In this document: positions 34,200 to 43,335 of the stretch, one piece after another
Layout: every line of letters starts with the position of its first letter
Position numbering within the stretch: position 1 is the stretch's first letter
Origin: CANKHA01 sp034668825
GTDB lineage: Bacteria; Pseudomonadota; Alphaproteobacteria; Rhizobiales; Xanthobacteraceae
Direction of reading: 5' to 3'
DNA: 64,000 nt
Assembly: GCA_034668825.1 (NCBI GenBank)
Contig: JAXDOR010000205.1
Location: 1 to 64,000 of the forward strand
The notes under the pieces: generated by a model
Told to the model about the DNA's origin: nothing
What the model saw: the letters and a program-made list of their open reading frames with translations, nothing else
The model's database searches: none
Program-made: the position numbers and the translations under genes

Positions 34200-34980
34200 T
34201 CGTGTAGGTGGAGGATGCGCGCGCACCGTCCTTAGCAAGGCATCTGCAACAGCGGTGCCGCGGAGAGTCGCCGGAGAGGCATAAACCCATCCCGACGACT
34301 TCTGATTGCCTGTGATCTGTTTGCGCGACGGACTACGACGAAGGCTTGCGCCACGGAAGTTCTTCCCATCGCCAACTGGGACACGAAGATGCAGCGTCCG
34401 GTTTCCAGCGGCTTCGTATTGCGCCTCAAGAAGGCTCATTCCGTCCCGCCGTAAAATGTGTCACACGGCTTTTGCGCGTAATTCCTGGATGCTTAAGCGG
34501 CGCGATGCGCCGTGCGCCAGATCGGCATGCCAGATCAGGATGTCGCCCTTGCGTCCGAGAAAGGAGCCGTGAACGTGACGGTAAGTGTCGGCATCTTTGT
34601 GCAGACTCGCGAGAAAATCGTCGTGCTCGTGGGGATTTGTTTCCATCCATTTGTGCGCGCCGCCGAAGAGATAATCCGGTGCGCGATGACCGCCGATATA
34701 GTTCCAGCTCTCCAGTGCCGGGATGGATGTCTTTCGAGCGCAGCCATGACGCCGTCAGATGCACGGGCCACGTCATTAGCCGCTTCTAATAGCGGCGCAA
34801 AAGCCCACCCTGTAATACGCCCGAGAAAGACGGCATCGATACAATGATGAATCAGTAACTACAATCTCCGCAAGTCGTTCATCGTGATGCGCATATTAAG
34901 GGCATAGCAACGACGTGCGGTCGAGGCTGCATCGCAGCTGTACAAGATGGAATTAGAGATACCGATGAGGCGCAACGCCG
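34200..34980. other. 781-base stretch without an intact gene
   Basis: It separates the plus-strand methyltransferase from the minus-strand membrane protein. The only interpretable content is the frameshifted phytanoyl-CoA-dioxygenase relic at 34426-34776. The rest (34200-34425 and 34777-34980) shows no recognisable coding or RNA signal. Confidence 0.5.
34426..34776 (-). pseudogene. Phytanoyl-CoA dioxygenase (PhyH) family relic, frameshifted and 5'-truncated
   Basis: Three pieces in two frames join to the C-terminal half of a PhyH-type Fe(II)/2-oxoglutarate oxygenase. Piece 1 (34776 to about 34700) reads PVHLTASW and DIHPGTGELE. Piece 2, shifted by one frame (about 34703-34503), reads GGHRAPDYLFGGAHKW, then FLGRKGDILIWHADLAHGAS with the distal iron-binding His. 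Piece 3, back in the first frame (34500-34426), reads PLKHPGITRKSRVTHF, including the Arg that binds 2-oxoglutarate. The N-terminal half with the H-x-D iron ligands is absent. The gene is therefore dead. Intact relatives are common in polysaccharide clusters. Confidence 0.75.
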
Positions 34981-36639
34981 TCACGGCAAGACCCGCTTGT
35001 TGCGATAGATCTGCAGATAGTCGCCGGAATCCGGCGACAGCTCAAATAGCGGATCTTTAGCCAAATATTCGGCCAGCGCACGAGAGTGAATATTTGCGAA
35101 ATCGACGGGCGACTGCTTTTCGGGCGCGACCGTCACCACGTAGGCTGGCGCCATCGCGATTATTTCGTCGAGCGCGCGCTGGAACTCTGGCACTGAGTAG
35201 CTCAAGCTTCTGTAGTTGCAGAAATATGCTAATGTTTCGCGTTGCTTGAACGAATAGAAGCTAGCGGAATTTGCGTTGAGCGGAGTGTAGTTCACCGCGA
35301 TGACGGTCGCGTAATTTGCGGTATCCTTCCGGCAGGTGCTACGGACCGCATGCGTCAGGAGCGCCTTATCGACGCCCACGGCATCCACTGGCAATAGCCA
35401 AGGATGGACCTTAAGACCAAACGGATTGATGTTGTGCGCATAGGCATGGACAGCCACCGCATTCGCCGCCAGCCCAAGGACTGCAAGTCCGGCGATCAGC
35501 CTGCTGCCGATCATGGAGAAGCTCCACCCGATCAGTGCGGCTACCACCGGTATGGCAGGAGCTAGAAACCGCGGATCTTCGTTGATCTGGAGCGAGTAGG
35601 CGAGAATAACGACAACCAGCATTCCCGCTAAGGCTAGACCAAACAAGGTACCATTCTCGACGGCAACCGGCGCCCACTGGGACGGCGAATGTAAGAGCAC
35701 TCTGACAAGAGCGACGCCGATGGCGACAACGATCAGGACGCCGATGCAGATCGATACATAGTTAATCGGCGACAGGGATAGATCCAGCCAGCTGATCCAG
35801 TAGCTCAACTTTTTGATAAGCTCGATCCGAGAGCCATAGTTGAGTGCGCTCTCTCCGGTCGTCGCCCCGACGAGGTGCTGAACCATGGATTCCCAGTTGT
35901 ACGCGTACCAAGTCGCGGTCGCGGCTAAGAGCATGACGGCCATGGCAACCAATGAGATGTCGGCGATGCTGGTGCGCGACTTCGGCCGGCCCCGTGAAAT
36001 GAAAAGCGCCACGGCGACATAGGTCAACATAGGCACCAAGAATACGATGCTTGATGACTTGGCGAGAAAACCAAGAGCTGTTGCCGACAAACACAATGCC
36101 AGTGTCCGCGTTAGCGATCGCCGCTCGGCGCGCCAGGCCACGAAGATCGCGACCGCCACGGAAAATGCTTGGGTCATCTCGGTCAGATAGAGAAGCGAGA
36201 ATGCAAGAAAGAGCGGGCTCCCCGCGCATGCAATGACCGCGGCTAGGCTTCCGATTAGGCCAGCGCCGAGACGGCGCGCGAGGAGATAGACTATGGCAAG
36301 TGTTGCGGCGGCGAGGAGGATTGTCAGCAGCGGCAGCGCAGATTCGGTGCCTCCGGTAACATATCGCACCGGTAAGACAATCTGGCCGAGCCACACCAGC
36401 ATTGGCGGCATCTGTCCAAGGGCGTTGGCCATCGTCTCCAACCACTCCGCCGGTCCAGTCTGAGCCGCGTGCCACAGTTGAAGAGTCCAGTGACCATAAA
36501 ACGCCTGGTCATACGACCAAACCCTCTGGTCTCGTAGCACCCATACGCAACCCGACAGCACGAATGCAGCAATCGTGATGACCGGAATGTAATTTCGCAG
36601 AGATTGCCGGCGAAGACCGTTAGCACCACCCATCACCAC
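34981..36639 (-). CDS. Integral membrane glycosyltransferase-like protein (GT39/ArnT type)
   Basis: This 552-residue protein has about ten or more membrane helices and then a soluble C-terminal part of about 130 residues. The first outer loop holds the acidic pattern VWSYDQAFYGHW, as expected for the metal- or donor-binding loop of GT-C enzymes, which use lipid-phosphate sugars. It is divergent from another large membrane protein at 36781. The likely role is addition of a sugar from a polyprenyl-phosphate carrier on the periplasmic face. Confidence 0.75.
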   Translation of the reverse strand: MVMGGANGLRRQSLRNYIPVITIAAFVLSGCVWVLRDQRVWSYDQAFYGHWTLQLWHAAQTGPAEWLETMANALGQMPPMLVWLGQIVLPVRYVTGGTESALPLLTILLAAATLAIVYLLARRLGAGLIGSLAAVIACAGSPLFLAFSLLYLTEMTQAFSVAVAIFVAWRAERRSLTRTLALCLSATALGFLAKSSSIVFLVPMLTYVAVALFISRGRPKSRTSIADISLVAMAVMLLAATATWYAYNWESMVQHLVGATTGESALNYGSRIELIKKLSYWISWLDLSLSPINYVSICIGVLIVVAIGVALVRVLLHSPSQWAPVAVENGTLFGLALAGMLVVVILAYSLQINEDPRFLAPAIPVVAALIGWSFSMIGSRLIAGLAVLGLAANAVAVHAYAHNINPFGLKVHPWLLPVDAVGVDKALLTHAVRSTCRKDTANYATVIAVNYTPLNANSASFYSFKQRETLAYFCNYRSLSYSVPEFQRALDEIIAMAPAYVVTVAPEKQSPVDFANIHSRALAEYLAKDPLFELSPDSGDYLQIYRNKRVLP

Positions 36640-36780
36640 CTCTTGCAGCCGCGACCATCAACATACCGGCCTGCGTCCAAGTATCGATAAGGTAGTGATC
36701 CCGCAAGCGCGAACATCAACTTGAAACTACCCAGCGTGCGCCCTAAAAGGCGCGTTCTGCGGGCGAAGGAGTAGAGCTAT
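36640..36780. promoter_or_regulatory. Divergent promoter region between two membrane-protein genes
   Basis: A 141-base region from which both flanking genes must be transcribed. An AAGGAG ribosome site precedes the plus-strand ATG at 36781. No clear operator was recognised. Confidence 0.4.
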
Positions 36781-38838
36781 ATGCCAGGAAAGTCGAACGC
36801 CAGGTCCCCAAGCGCTTATCGCTTCCTTTCCGCAACGTATTTCCGCCTCTTCATTATCGGCATGGGGTTTATTTATGTCCTCATGTACGTGCATACGCCT
36901 TTGGCAGTGAATGCCAGTTTCCCGCACGACGATACTTTATTCATGACAATTGGCCGCTATCTGGCAGAAGGCCGGTGGCTCGGGCCATACGACCAATTCA
37001 CGTTAATGAAGGGACCCGGATATCCGGCGTTCCTCGCGCTCACGAATTGGCTCGGCATCTCGGTCTCGTTGTCGCATGCGCTGTTTCATTGCGGGGCGAT
37101 CGCGTTCTTCGTCGCGATCGCGCATAAGTTCATGAAGTCATTTGTGCTGTCGGGCCTGCTCTTTGTTCTGCTGCTATGGCACCCCATTGCCATTGGTCCG
37201 TTTTTGCTTCGCATCATTCGCGAGTCTATCTATTATGGGCAGATTTTAGTCTTCCTAGGAGCACTGGCATGCACCTGCCTGTGCGCGTCCGGCTGGCGTG
37301 AGCGTGCGTTCTACGGCGCACTTAGTGGCGCCGTTTTCGGATGGTTTTGGCTTACGCGAGAGGAAGGTATCTGGCTGGCGCCTGCGATCGCTATCCTGCT
37401 GACCGCCGGCGGGCTTCGGGCAGCGCGTGAACGGACAGTTCGTGAGTTCGCCGGCGCGTGCCTAGTGTTCGTTGTGGTTTTCGCGGGCACACAGATCGCC
37501 TTCCAATCAATCAATTGGTGGGTTTACGGAAAGTTCGTCGGCGTTGATTTCAAGGAAGCGAATTTTCAGCGGGCCCTGGGCGCGATCAATAGTGTCCTTT
37601 CCGGGGGAAACCGTGTCTTCACGCCGATCACGCGCGCCGCACGCGAACGGGTCTATGAAGTGAGCCCGAGCTTCAAGTCCATGGCTATCTATCTCGACGG
37701 AGACCTCGGTAAAGCCTACGACGGCATTAGCTGCCCGCTTCAGCCAACGAGTTGCGGCGATATCGGATCGAGTGTTTTCATGTGGGCGCTGCGCGAGGCA
37801 GCGGCGGCTGCGGGTCAGTACACGTCCCCTGCCAAGGCTTCCGCATTCTTCGGACGGGTCGCCGACGAAATTACCGGAGCGTGCAGACGAGGCGACCTGG
37901 AATGCAATCCTCAATTTATCGCCGAAATCCCCCAGGTATACCGGGAGCAGTTTGCGCAAATTCCGCAAGGCTATCTCAAGGTACTCGACTTACTTGTCAT
38001 GTTGCAGCCATCCATCCATCTCGATCCGAGTTCCGGTGATGAAGCACGTCTCGGGACACATCTTCGCTTCTTGAATTATCCGCCGCACACGGCCTCCGTC
38101 GATATTCCTTCGCGCGCGGCGAGCTACAGGTTCCTCGGCTGGTATTACAAATCGGGTCGTAGCTGGATGACAGTAGCAGTCGCTCCAGCCGCCGACCTGC
38201 GATTTGAACGCATCGACAGCCCCGACATCGCGTCCGGCTTTAAGGATCCGGAAGCGACACGCCAGCGATTTTCTATTTACACCCACTGCAGCGAAGACTG
38301 CATCTTGCGATTTGAGACCACAGAAGGCGATGTGGTTGAACGGAAGCTCGCAGATCTTCGAGCTCCCATTGGTTTCGATCTTGGCTCTGGACGGGTCAAT
38401 TTTGACGTGACAGAGGTAGTGGCCGATCCCGGCAGCCAGGCTACATTGGCGGAAAACGCGGCCCGAGGCCTCCGTGAGGAGGCCGTCACCCACTACAGTT
38501 ATGTCTTCATCCCGGTCCTTGCCTTAGGCATCATTGGTTTCTTCGTTTCGACCGTGTTTTATTGGCGAACGGCTATCTTCAATCCCTGCTACGTATTTGC
38601 TTTGGCGCTATGGGCCACGATCTTCGTGCGCATAACAATGTTGGTAATTGTTGAAGCCACTTGGATTCAGTCGATTTTTTCCGGACATTCGCCTTATTTG
38701 ACGTCGCTCTATTTCCTGCTCGTCGCTGCTGCGGTTTTGTCGATTGCTGCCTGGAGCGGGCTTCGCTCGCCGTCGTCCAGAAGACATGGGCACGCAAGAT
38801 GTGCGGGAACGATATTAGCGAAACCGGTGGCTTCTTGA
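36781..38838 (+). CDS. Large polytopic membrane protein, GT-C-like
   Basis: This 685-residue protein has an N-terminal membrane helix, then the acidic loop NASFPHDDTLFMTIGRYL, which is typical of GT-C glycosyltransferases. Several helices follow (about residues 85-240), then a soluble region of about 300 residues, then three or four C-terminal helices. The soluble part carries Cys pairs (ISCPLQPTSCG, GACRRGDLECN, HCSEDC) that could form periplasmic disulfides. The first loop and topology suggest a membrane sugar transferase, but I do not recognise the soluble domain. Confidence 0.7.
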   Translation: MPGKSNARSPSAYRFLSATYFRLFIIGMGFIYVLMYVHTPLAVNASFPHDDTLFMTIGRYLAEGRWLGPYDQFTLMKGPGYPAFLALTNWLGISVSLSHALFHCGAIAFFVAIAHKFMKSFVLSGLLFVLLLWHPIAIGPFLLRIIRESIYYGQILVFLGALACTCLCASGWRERAFYGALSGAVFGWFWLTREEGIWLAPAIAILLTAGGLRAARERTVREFAGACLVFVVVFAGTQIAFQSINWWVYGKFVGVDFKEANFQRALGAINSVLSGGNRVFTPITRAARERVYEVSPSFKSMAIYLDGDLGKAYDGISCPLQPTSCGDIGSSVFMWALREAAAAAGQYTSPAKASAFFGRVADEITGACRRGDLECNPQFIAEIPQVYREQFAQIPQGYLKVLDLLVMLQPSIHLDPSSGDEARLGTHLRFLNYPPHTASVDIPSRAASYRFLGWYYKSGRSWMTVAVAPAADLRFERIDSPDIASGFKDPEATRQRFSIYTHCSEDCILRFETTEGDVVERKLADLRAPIGFDLGSGRVNFDVTEVVADPGSQATLAENAARGLREEAVTHYSYVFIPVLALGIIGFFVSTVFYWRTAIFNPCYVFALALWATIFVRITMLVIVEATWIQSIFSGHSPYLTSLYFLLVAAAVLSIAAWSGLRSPSSRRHGHARCAGTILAKPVAS

Positions 38839-38915
38839 CGGTATTACCAATTGTGTCTAGATGCTAATTCCCTATTTCCAAATAAAATTGTAAACAACTC
38901 CCGTGGAGGTGTAAT

Positions 38916-39740
38916 ATTGAAGAGTATTTCTCAAATAAACTCGTTGTAATCACTGGCGGCACTTCAGGCATCGGGCTGGCGCTTGCGCAGGAGCTTTTTC
39001 GCCGTGAAGCAAAAGTCGTTGTCCTTGCCGATCAGGTCGAGCGCCTGGAAGACGTCGCCAAGCAATTCGGGGGGCGGAACCCTCGCTTCGGCGCCTATGT
39101 TTGCGACATTGGAGTGCCCGCGGACGTCGCAGCGGCAAGCCGGCAGGTGATCGCCGACTACGGCCCGCCTGATATTCTAGTTAATAATGCCGGGTTCGCG
39201 ACCTACCGAACTTTCGAGCAGGAATTCCCCGACGAGATGGAACGCCTGTACAACGTAAATTTCGGCGGCGCGTTGCGCGTCACCAAAGCGTTTCTCCAAG
39301 GAATGATTAAGCGGAGTAGTGGTCACATTGTTAACATTGCTTCGATCGCCGGGGCCATGACGATCACGCCGAATGCGGTGTATGGCGGCGCCAAGCACGG
39401 GATGATGGCGTGGTCGAAGTGCATTGCAATCGAGCTAGCGCGCTTCGGTGTGAATGTTCACGTCATCTGCCCTGGCCGGGTGGAAACCAGCTTCTTCGAT
39501 CACGAAACTTTCCGGATGCGCGCGCATCGGAAGGAAACGGAATTGACAATTCCAATTGAGGAAGTCGTGCAGGCCATAATTGATACGATCTTACACAATA
39601 AAGCGGTCCGTTTCGTGCCCCGATATTATGGACTTCTGGCCTGGGCGCTTCACGCATTTGGTCCTCTTGTACAAGGTCCCATGGATCGGCTATTGCGTGC
39701 ACGTATAGAAGATTTGTACCGGAACAGAGATAAGCAATGA
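38916..39740 (+). CDS. Short-chain dehydrogenase/reductase with apparent ATT start codon
   Basis: This 274-residue SDR is complete only if translation begins at ATT 38916. The cofactor motif TGGTSGIG lies at residues 14-21, NNAG follows, and the catalytic set is Ser (NIASIAG) with Y-x3-K (VYGGAKHG). The nearest in-frame GTG (39114) would delete the whole cofactor motif. In-frame upstream there is a stop (38883-38885) and no ATG, GTG or TTG before the motif. A GGAGG at 38905-38909 is 6 bases before the ATT, a good ribosome site. The stop overlaps the next gene (ATGA). The substrate is unknown; it may act on a sugar or lipid. Confidence 0.82.
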   Translation: MEEYFSNKLVVITGGTSGIGLALAQELFRREAKVVVLADQVERLEDVAKQFGGRNPRFGAYVCDIGVPADVAAASRQVIADYGPPDILVNNAGFATYRTFEQEFPDEMERLYNVNFGGALRVTKAFLQGMIKRSSGHIVNIASIAGAMTITPNAVYGGAKHGMMAWSKCIAIELARFGVNVHVICPGRVETSFFDHETFRMRAHRKETELTIPIEEVVQAIIDTILHNKAVRFVPRYYGLLAWALHAFGPLVQGPMDRLLRARIEDLYRNRDKQ

Positions 39741-40603
39741 TCTCCGCGAAAGCCGTATTGGCGCCGACAAACGGCCGTCCCGCTCAGTTCTATTGTAGCA
39801 AGGGTGGGGCAGAATATTATATTGAGCCCACGTCAGGCACGATCTTCCAATCCAAGATGCCCGCTGTGACTGACATGAGCCAATATGCTGAGACGGAATA
39901 TTCGGCGGGCGTCTATAAAGAATATGCCAAGTCGCGGGATCTGAAGATCGCTACCGCCCTGCCGCGGCTTGCTGCGATCAAGACGCTCGCTCCCGGCAAG
40001 CGGCTGCTTGATGTCGGATGCGCTACCGGATTCTTTCTCGAAGCCGCTGTCGAGCAGGGTTATGAGGCCAGCGGCGTCGAATTTTCAACCGTTGCCATTT
40101 CGTTGGCTCGTCCTGACATTCGAGAAAGGATCACCTGCGGGGACGTAAATACGTTGCTTGGACAGGATGTAGCAAAGTTCGATGTCGTAACGGCGTTTGA
40201 CATCATCGAGCACGTGCAGGATCCGGTGAAGTTCGTGGAAGATATCCGCAACGCCCTCGTACCCGGGGGGCTGCTCGCATTAAGCACGCCCGACACCGGC
40301 CATTTTTTACGCTACTTGATGAGATCGAAATGGCCGATGCTGCAACCAATGCAGCATACCGTTTTGTTCTCGCGGCGGGCTATTGAGGAGCTATTGAAAC
40401 GCTGCGGCTTCGTCGACGTGAAAGTGGAAACCGCCCACAAATTCCTGACACTGGATTATTTGAGCGATCAGCTCGCCGCGACGAATCCATCCCTGCAACG
40501 GGGTTATCAAGCACTTCGGTGGCTTGTGCCGTCGCCCCTACGCCGCAAGCCGATCGCCGTAAATATCGGCGAATTCGTGGCCTATGCCCGGAAGCCGAAT
40601 TGA
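39737..40603 (+). CDS. Class I SAM-dependent methyltransferase
   Basis: This 288-residue methyltransferase has motif I as RLLDVGCATGFFLEA, the acidic end of strand 2 in GVEFS, and the post-I stretch FDVVTAFDIIEHVQDP, typical of UbiE/COQ5-like enzymes. The first 70 residues, with a Cys in FYCSKGG, form a separate N-terminal part. Its ATG overlaps the stop of the SDR gene, so the two genes are coupled. It probably modifies a glycan or lipid carrier intermediate. Confidence 0.88.
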   Translation: MISAKAVLAPTNGRPAQFYCSKGGAEYYIEPTSGTIFQSKMPAVTDMSQYAETEYSAGVYKEYAKSRDLKIATALPRLAAIKTLAPGKRLLDVGCATGFFLEAAVEQGYEASGVEFSTVAISLARPDIRERITCGDVNTLLGQDVAKFDVVTAFDIIEHVQDPVKFVEDIRNALVPGGLLALSTPDTGHFLRYLMRSKWPMLQPMQHTVLFSRRAIEELLKRCGFVDVKVETAHKFLTLDYLSDQLAATNPSLQRGYQALRWLVPSPLRRKPIAVNIGEFVAYARKPN

Positions 40604-40669
40604 CTTGCCGACGGCAGACATTCAGACATAACGGCGTCTTAGTCTGAGGGGCGGGAGCAACGGTGCAAG

Positions 40670-42232
40670 ATGAGCCAACCGCTACGATTGGTACCGCAGG
40701 CAGCCCAGCCGATCGAGTTCTCCTGCCCACTCTGCTTGAGCGCCCACGCAGCTTATGTCTTTGGGAACCCTCAATTTCGCATCTATCAATGCGGCGGCTG
40801 CGCGCTGACATTCAGCAAGAGGCGGGGTCTCGCCGCAACCGAGATCGGCTCCGGCATTGCCGAGGCCGGCCGCAAGCCTGCTCGCAGCGAGAGACAGCAT
40901 ACGAATTTGGCGGCTGCTCTCAAGGCGACGACATTTAGCGGTCCTGTTCTCGTCATTGCAGAATCCGACAACAGCATCATTCCGTTGGTGCAACGAGGCA
41001 GTACCGCGATCGGCCGGATTGTAGGCCGCGACGACTTCGGGCCGGCCGATTGGGGTGGGACGTTCAACGGCGCCATCGTGTCGGAAACGTTAATGCAAGT
41101 CTCCGACCCCCAGGCGGCACTGCGGAAGATACGCCGGCACCTAACAGAGCAAGCCCCGCTCATCTTGAGCATGCCGTTGCTCGATGGCACGCAGGCGCGT
41201 CTGATGGGCCGCAATTGGCATGAGTGGCAATCGTCGAATCTCTGGTACTTCACGCGAGAAACCTTAAGCCTTTTCCTGCTGTCCGCCGGATTCGAGCACG
41301 TCTGGTTTCAGGCCGAGCGGCGCCGTTATTCCCTCGACAATCTGGTAGAGCGGTCGGAACTCGGTAAGGAGTCGTTGTGGCTTGGGGCCGCCAAGACGCT
41401 GCATCTGATGTCCCCTCGAAATGTCCGCAGCCGTGAATTTCCGCTGCCCTCCGGAACATCGATTGTGACGGCGCACGCCAAGTCGAAGCGGCCCGAAAAC
41501 GTCGTGTCGATTATCGTTCCGGTCTACAATGAGGCGACAACGTTCCAGGTCATGATCGATGCTCTTCTGGCCAAGCAACTGCCTGGCATGCGCAAGGAGA
41601 TCGTCATCGTCGAGAGCAATTCAACCGATGGCAGCAGGCAGATCGTGCAGCGCTATGCCGGCTATCCGGATGTGCGAATAGTGCTGCAAGCAAAACCTCA
41701 AGGCAAAGGCAACGCCGTGCGCGAGGGGCTCAAGGTCGCCACCGGCGACATCCTCATGATTCAGGATGCCGACCTCGAATACGACCTGGACGACTATGAC
41801 GGGCTGCTGATGCCCATCGTATCCTGGCAATCGATGTTCATCCTCGGCTCGCGCCATCAGGGCGGCTGGAAGATGAGGAAATTCAACGATGCTCCGCTGA
41901 CTGCTACGATGTTCAATTTGGGGCATTGGTTCTTCAAGTCGCTCATCAACTTCTTGTTGCGGACGCGCATGAGTGACCCCTTCACAATGTTCAAGGTGTT
42001 CCGCCGCGACGCGCTGTTCGGGCTCGAGCTGGTGTGCAATCGGTTCGATCTCGACATCGAGCTGGTTATGAAGCTGGTGCGCAAGGGATATGTTCCGGTG
42101 GAGTTGCCGGTCAATTATGTGGCGCGTTCCTTTGCGGAAGGAAAGAAAGTCAGTGTGAGCAAGGACGGCCTCACCTGGGTCTGGACCATCCTGAAGTTGC
42201 GCTTCTCGGCGATCGGGACCGGACGGCCCTGA
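40670..42232 (+). CDS. Fusion: zinc ribbon + degenerate methyltransferase + GT2 glycosyltransferase
   Basis: This 520-residue protein joins three parts. A zinc ribbon is formed by Cys19, Cys22, Cys41 and Cys44 (CPLC, CGGC). Residues about 70-260 match the later half of methyltransferases found in such loci (LRKIRRHLTEQAPLILSMP, FTRETLSLFLLSAGF), but the SAM loop is replaced by VLVIAESDNSII, so methyl transfer is unlikely. From about residue 278 a GT2 domain of dolichol-phosphate-mannose-synthase type follows: SIIVPVYNEA, QGKGNAVREGL, MIQDADLEYDLDDYD. The stop overlaps the start of the next membrane-protein gene. It probably builds a polyprenyl-phosphate sugar. Confidence 0.88.
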   Translation: MSQPLRLVPQAAQPIEFSCPLCLSAHAAYVFGNPQFRIYQCGGCALTFSKRRGLAATEIGSGIAEAGRKPARSERQHTNLAAALKATTFSGPVLVIAESDNSIIPLVQRGSTAIGRIVGRDDFGPADWGGTFNGAIVSETLMQVSDPQAALRKIRRHLTEQAPLILSMPLLDGTQARLMGRNWHEWQSSNLWYFTRETLSLFLLSAGFEHVWFQAERRRYSLDNLVERSELGKESLWLGAAKTLHLMSPRNVRSREFPLPSGTSIVTAHAKSKRPENVVSIIVPVYNEATTFQVMIDALLAKQLPGMRKEIVIVESNSTDGSRQIVQRYAGYPDVRIVLQAKPQGKGNAVREGLKVATGDILMIQDADLEYDLDDYDGLLMPIVSWQSMFILGSRHQGGWKMRKFNDAPLTATMFNLGHWFFKSLINFLLRTRMSDPFTMFKVFRRDALFGLELVCNRFDLDIELVMKLVRKGYVPVELPVNYVARSFAEGKKVSVSKDGLTWVWTILKLRFSAIGTGRP

Positions 42233-43278
42233 TGCAACGAACCGATGCGCAAGCATCTCGGCAGCGACGCGCGCGCCTACCATACCAGGCACTCTCGGTG
42301 ATAATAAGTGGCCTGATCATTGCTGCTGGCTTGGCCATCATGTACCGTCGGCTCGATTGGCAAGCGATGGTCGCTGTCTGGGAGAAGTTAGACTCTCGAT
42401 GGCTGCCGTTAGCGCTGCTCGCGCCTTGGATGCAATATCCCATCAATTCGTTCCGGCTTCATCAGGTCATCCGCCGGGTAAGCGGCAAGTTGCCGTCGGC
42501 TGTGCCGAGCTGGAAATTGATTTTCAAGATGACCTGCAGCTCAGGCTTCATTGCGTCGGCCGCGCCCATCGGTCTCACTGGCGATGTGGCCAAAATCGCC
42601 GCTTTGCGCTTGTTCGGAAACCTCTCTATCACCAATGCGACGCGTTACACGCTGTTTGATCGCGTGGTGGGCGTGCAATGGATAAGCATCTTTGGCCTCG
42701 CCGCACTGCCAATACAAGCGTCCGCCGGAGTTGGGGGCGACATCATCGTCCCGCAGGCCGCCTTGTTCGGCGGCTTGCTCGCGGCGGTTGCCTGTTTGCT
42801 TGCGGTTCCTCGAATTCTCCTCTTGGTGCCGTTTGATCTTTTCACCAGATTAGCCCGACTATTCACGAACTACCAATCCCTCTTGCGCTTGTGGCCATCG
42901 ACGATCCAGATGTTGATCGGCATCCTGAACTTATTCTCTGCCTGGGCGACGCTTTATTTGTTGTTGCTGGCCACGGGGCTCGATACAAATCTGTGGCTTG
43001 TCGCCGCCTTCATTCCGCTCTTGCAATTGATCAACAGCTTTCCTTTCCTCTACATGGGATGGGGTGGTCGCGAGCTCGCCATGGCGGCGACGCTCGGCAC
43101 GACGGGGGGCCTGACGATGAACGAGGCGCTTGCTGTCTCGGCAGAGTGGGGCATTATCTTGGTCGCCGCCGGAGCCATCAATGGCGTGTTCCTGCTGGGA
43201 AACTGGCAGCCCCGCCGCACCGAACCGGCGGTACGAGAGGTAGAACCGCCGCCGAAGGACTCACCGCCGTGTATCTAA
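42232..43278 (+). CDS. LPG-synthase-type membrane protein (UPF0104), copy 1
   Basis: This 348-residue protein has about eight helices and the PF03706-type (lysylphosphatidylglycerol synthase TM / YbhN) pattern: long helices with APIGLTGDVAKIAALRLF, YTLFDRVVGVQW and, near the end, PFLYMGWGGRELAMAATLG. The start ATG overlaps the stop of the upstream GT2 fusion (TGATG), so they are coupled. In the archaeal enzyme AglD a GT2 domain and this membrane domain are one protein, which supports a joint role in making or moving a lipid-linked sugar. Confidence 0.85.
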   Translation: MQRTDAQASRQRRARLPYQALSVIISGLIIAAGLAIMYRRLDWQAMVAVWEKLDSRWLPLALLAPWMQYPINSFRLHQVIRRVSGKLPSAVPSWKLIFKMTCSSGFIASAAPIGLTGDVAKIAALRLFGNLSITNATRYTLFDRVVGVQWISIFGLAALPIQASAGVGGDIIVPQAALFGGLLAAVACLLAVPRILLLVPFDLFTRLARLFTNYQSLLRLWPSTIQMLIGILNLFSAWATLYLLLLATGLDTNLWLVAAFIPLLQLINSFPFLYMGWGGRELAMAATLGTTGGLTMNEALAVSAEWGIILVAAGAINGVFLLGNWQPRRTEPAVREVEPPPKDSPPCI

Positions 43279-43335
43279 CCCGCTCGGTCGTGTAACCAAA
43301 CTTCGGTCGATTTAGAATCAAAGGATTCGTTACGA

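Noticed and set aside
39114..39740. The SDR read as starting at the GTG at 39114
   Set aside because: This start removes the NAD-binding motif; the frame is open upstream and preceded by a good ribosome site at 38905.
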